DNA of 64,000 bases, taken from Erythrobacter litoralis. Lineage in GTDB: Bacteria > Pseudomonadota > Alphaproteobacteria > Sphingomonadales > Sphingomonadaceae. Within the stretch, counting starts at the first letter, position 1, and each line of letters opens with the position of its first letter. Below are positions 62,966 through 64,000 of this stretch, one piece after another. The notes under the pieces were generated by a model that made no database searches, was not told where the DNA came from, and saw nothing but the letters and a program-made list of their open reading frames with translations. A program made the position numbers and the translations under genes. Where the stretch lies: the NCBI RefSeq assembly GCF_001719165.1, contig NZ_CP017057.1, forward strand, positions 1,860,001 to 1,924,000, read 5' to 3'.

Positions 62966-63709
62966 TCAAAGTCCGAGCCAGGCGTGAACCGCGGGAACGC
63001 CGGCGAGGCGATAGGTCGCCGCGGTCGGTTCGCGCTCGCCGACGATTATACCGGCCCCGCCGAGCGCCTCGCAGGCCTCGAAACCCGCTTCGTCGGTGAG
63101 ATCGTCGCCGATGAAGAACGGTCGCGCGCCCGCGAAGGGATCGGCCTGCATGAACGCCTCGACCGCGCCGCCCTTGCTCGCCCCGCGCGCGACCAGCTCG
63201 ACCACGTCCTTGCCGCCCTGCACCTTCCAGCCATGCCTGTCGGCGAGGTCGCTCGCAAAGGCGTGCGCATTCTCGCCGCGTTCGGGCACGGACCGGTAAT
63301 GCAGTGCGCCGCCATGGGGCTTGGCTTCGTAGGAAAGGCCCTCGCGTTCGGCATAACCCCTCAGCGCGGTGGAGATTTCTTCGGGCAGTCCCGCCGGCCC
63401 TTCTCCCAGCGCATCGCCCGATGCGGTACGGATATCGGTGCCATGCGATCCGGCGGCGGCAACATCGAGCGCGCCGATATGCCGCTCGATATCGGCAATC
63501 GCGCGCCCGCTGATCACCGCGAGCCGCCCGTCGAGCCGCCCGGCGAGCGCGCCGAGCGCTGCAGCCAGCCCCGCACGGGGTTCGATCGCGTCAGGTCCGG
63601 GCGCGATCTCGACCAGCGTGCCGTCGAAATCGAGGAAAATCGCGGTCGGGCCGTCGTCCAGCAGGTCGGCGAGCCGGGGTGGAGAGCGCTGTGCGAGACC
63701 GGAATTCAT
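62966..63709 (-). CDS. otsB: Trehalose-6-phosphate phosphatase
   Basis: 247 residues from MNSGLAQRSPP. HAD-superfamily phosphatase with nucleophile Asp27 in FLDFDGTL, then VISGRAIADIE, KPHGGALHY and the metal-binding FIGDDLTDE. It completes trehalose synthesis. First gene of the cassette, 16 bases before the GH15 start. Upstream a weak promoter-like TTGTTG-N17-TTTATG is seen. Confidence 0.95.
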   Translation of the reverse strand: MNSGLAQRSPPRLADLLDDGPTAIFLDFDGTLVEIAPGPDAIEPRAGLAAALGALAGRLDGRLAVISGRAIADIERHIGALDVAAAGSHGTDIRTASGDALGEGPAGLPEEISTALRGYAEREGLSYEAKPHGGALHYRSVPERGENAHAFASDLADRHGWKVQGGKDVVELVARGASKGGAVEAFMQADPFAGARPFFIGDDLTDEAGFEACEALGGAGIIVGEREPTAATYRLAGVPAVHAWLGL

Positions 63710-63774
63710 GGGCCTCGTGCATAAAGGCTTCGCCCCGAGCGTCAACAAAAGCGCGGGGCCGTCACAATGCCGCC

Positions 63775-64000
63775 TCAGGCGCTTTGCCGGACAGGTTCGG
63801 CCTCGCGCGGCGGCGCCTGCGCCGCGAGCAGGCCGCGCGCGATAACCTGCGCCTGGATTTCGGCCGCACCCTCGAAGATGTTGAGAATGCGCGCATCGCA
63901 CAGCACCCGGCTGATTGGATATTCGAGCGCGTAGCCATTCCCGCCATGGATCTGCACCGCATTATCGGCGGCGCTCCAGGCGGTGCGCGCGGCGAGAAGT
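63775..64000 (-). CDS. Acyl-CoA dehydrogenase, C-terminal end (gene continues beyond window)
   Basis: Only the last ~74 codons are inside. The reading ARTAWSAADNAVQIHGGNGY, then EYPISRVLCDARILNIFEGAAEIQ, is the diagnostic end of FAD acyl-CoA dehydrogenases (QIHGGNGY and the IFEGxxEIQ helix). The terminal QAQVIARGLLAAQAPPREAEPVRQSA is a short extension. The start and the substrate-defining part lie outside, so chain specificity cannot be told. Confidence 0.88.
   Translation of the reverse strand, partial: LLAARTAWSAADNAVQIHGGNGYALEYPISRVLCDARILNIFEGAAEIQAQVIARGLLAAQAPPREAEPVRQSA

Overview
The window is a gene-dense, GC-rich stretch of an alphaproteobacterial chromosome. Gene content and protein style point to Sphingomonadales, most likely Erythrobacteraceae (Erythrobacter, Qipengyuania or Altererythrobacter). 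The indicators are ALAS-type hemA, betaine-lipid genes btaA/btaB, carboxyspermidine-type polyamine genes, Flp pilins, and the accA-xerD-aroK-aroB neighbourhood. Almost everything is core metabolism. I see no prophage, insertion sequence, CRISPR array or large island, and no gene-free stretch over about 300 bases.

Layout. 1-5.6 kb: end of an OmpA-family gene, folE, a zincin-like peptidase, tRNA-Arg(ACG), mutT, two Flp pilins and an M48 lipoprotein protease. 5.6-12.6 kb: accA, xerD and a coupled pair of unknown envelope genes on the minus strand, diverging from aroK-aroB-cyclase. 12.8-23.4 kb: a long minus-strand propionyl-CoA to succinyl-CoA operon (pccB, epimerase, PaaG-like hydratase, methylmalonyl-CoA mutase, bioB, a DUF3445 protein, an LprI-like protein, pccA), interrupted by two small genes that look like orphan PD-(D/E)XK nucleases. 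23.4-30.2 kb: SDR, gor, rhlE, two TonB-C-like paralogues and pgi. 30.3-32.9 kb: lepB-rnc-orf37-era, chained by 4-nt overlaps. 33.0-34.3 kb: a lower-GC, stress-like trio. 34.4-41.3 kb: response regulator, repeat-tailed protein, topA, membrane protein, sodC, dprA (with an in-frame amber codon) and plsY. 41.3-45.6 kb: a membrane-anchored LuxR-type regulator with two EF-hand loops, murI, hemA, nitroreductase and a membrane protein. 45.7-53.1 kb: hydrolase, DUF5694 protein, ornithine decarboxylase with a leader ORF, lemA, DUF3137, and the two carboxyspermidine enzymes. 53.2-59.7 kb: PLP dehydratase, btaA-btaB, two MAPEG proteins, trxB, tyrosine phosphatase and a response regulator. 59.7-64 kb: trehalose cassette otsB-GH15-otsA and the 3' end of an acyl-CoA dehydrogenase gene.

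How the genes work together. The propionate operon joins the biotin-dependent carboxylase with biotin synthase and the B12-dependent mutase. Ornithine decarboxylase makes putrescine, which the carboxyspermidine dehydrogenase and decarboxylase 2-5 kb away would turn into spermidine. BtaA/BtaB would make betaine lipid from diacylglycerol and SAM. OtsA/OtsB make trehalose and the GH15 enzyme may recycle it.

Most interesting signals: (1) a 19-codon ORF ending one base before the ornithine decarboxylase start, inside an inverted repeat, which looks like a leader-peptide attenuator; (2) a one-component regulator predicted to place DNA binding inside the cell and EF-hands outside, with nested inverted repeats filling its upstream region; (3) two nuclease-fold genes embedded in the propionate operon, one bracketed by exact 8-bp repeats; (4) a nonsense codon that removes the last 20 residues of DprA; (5) a 37-codon ORF overlapping both rnc and era.
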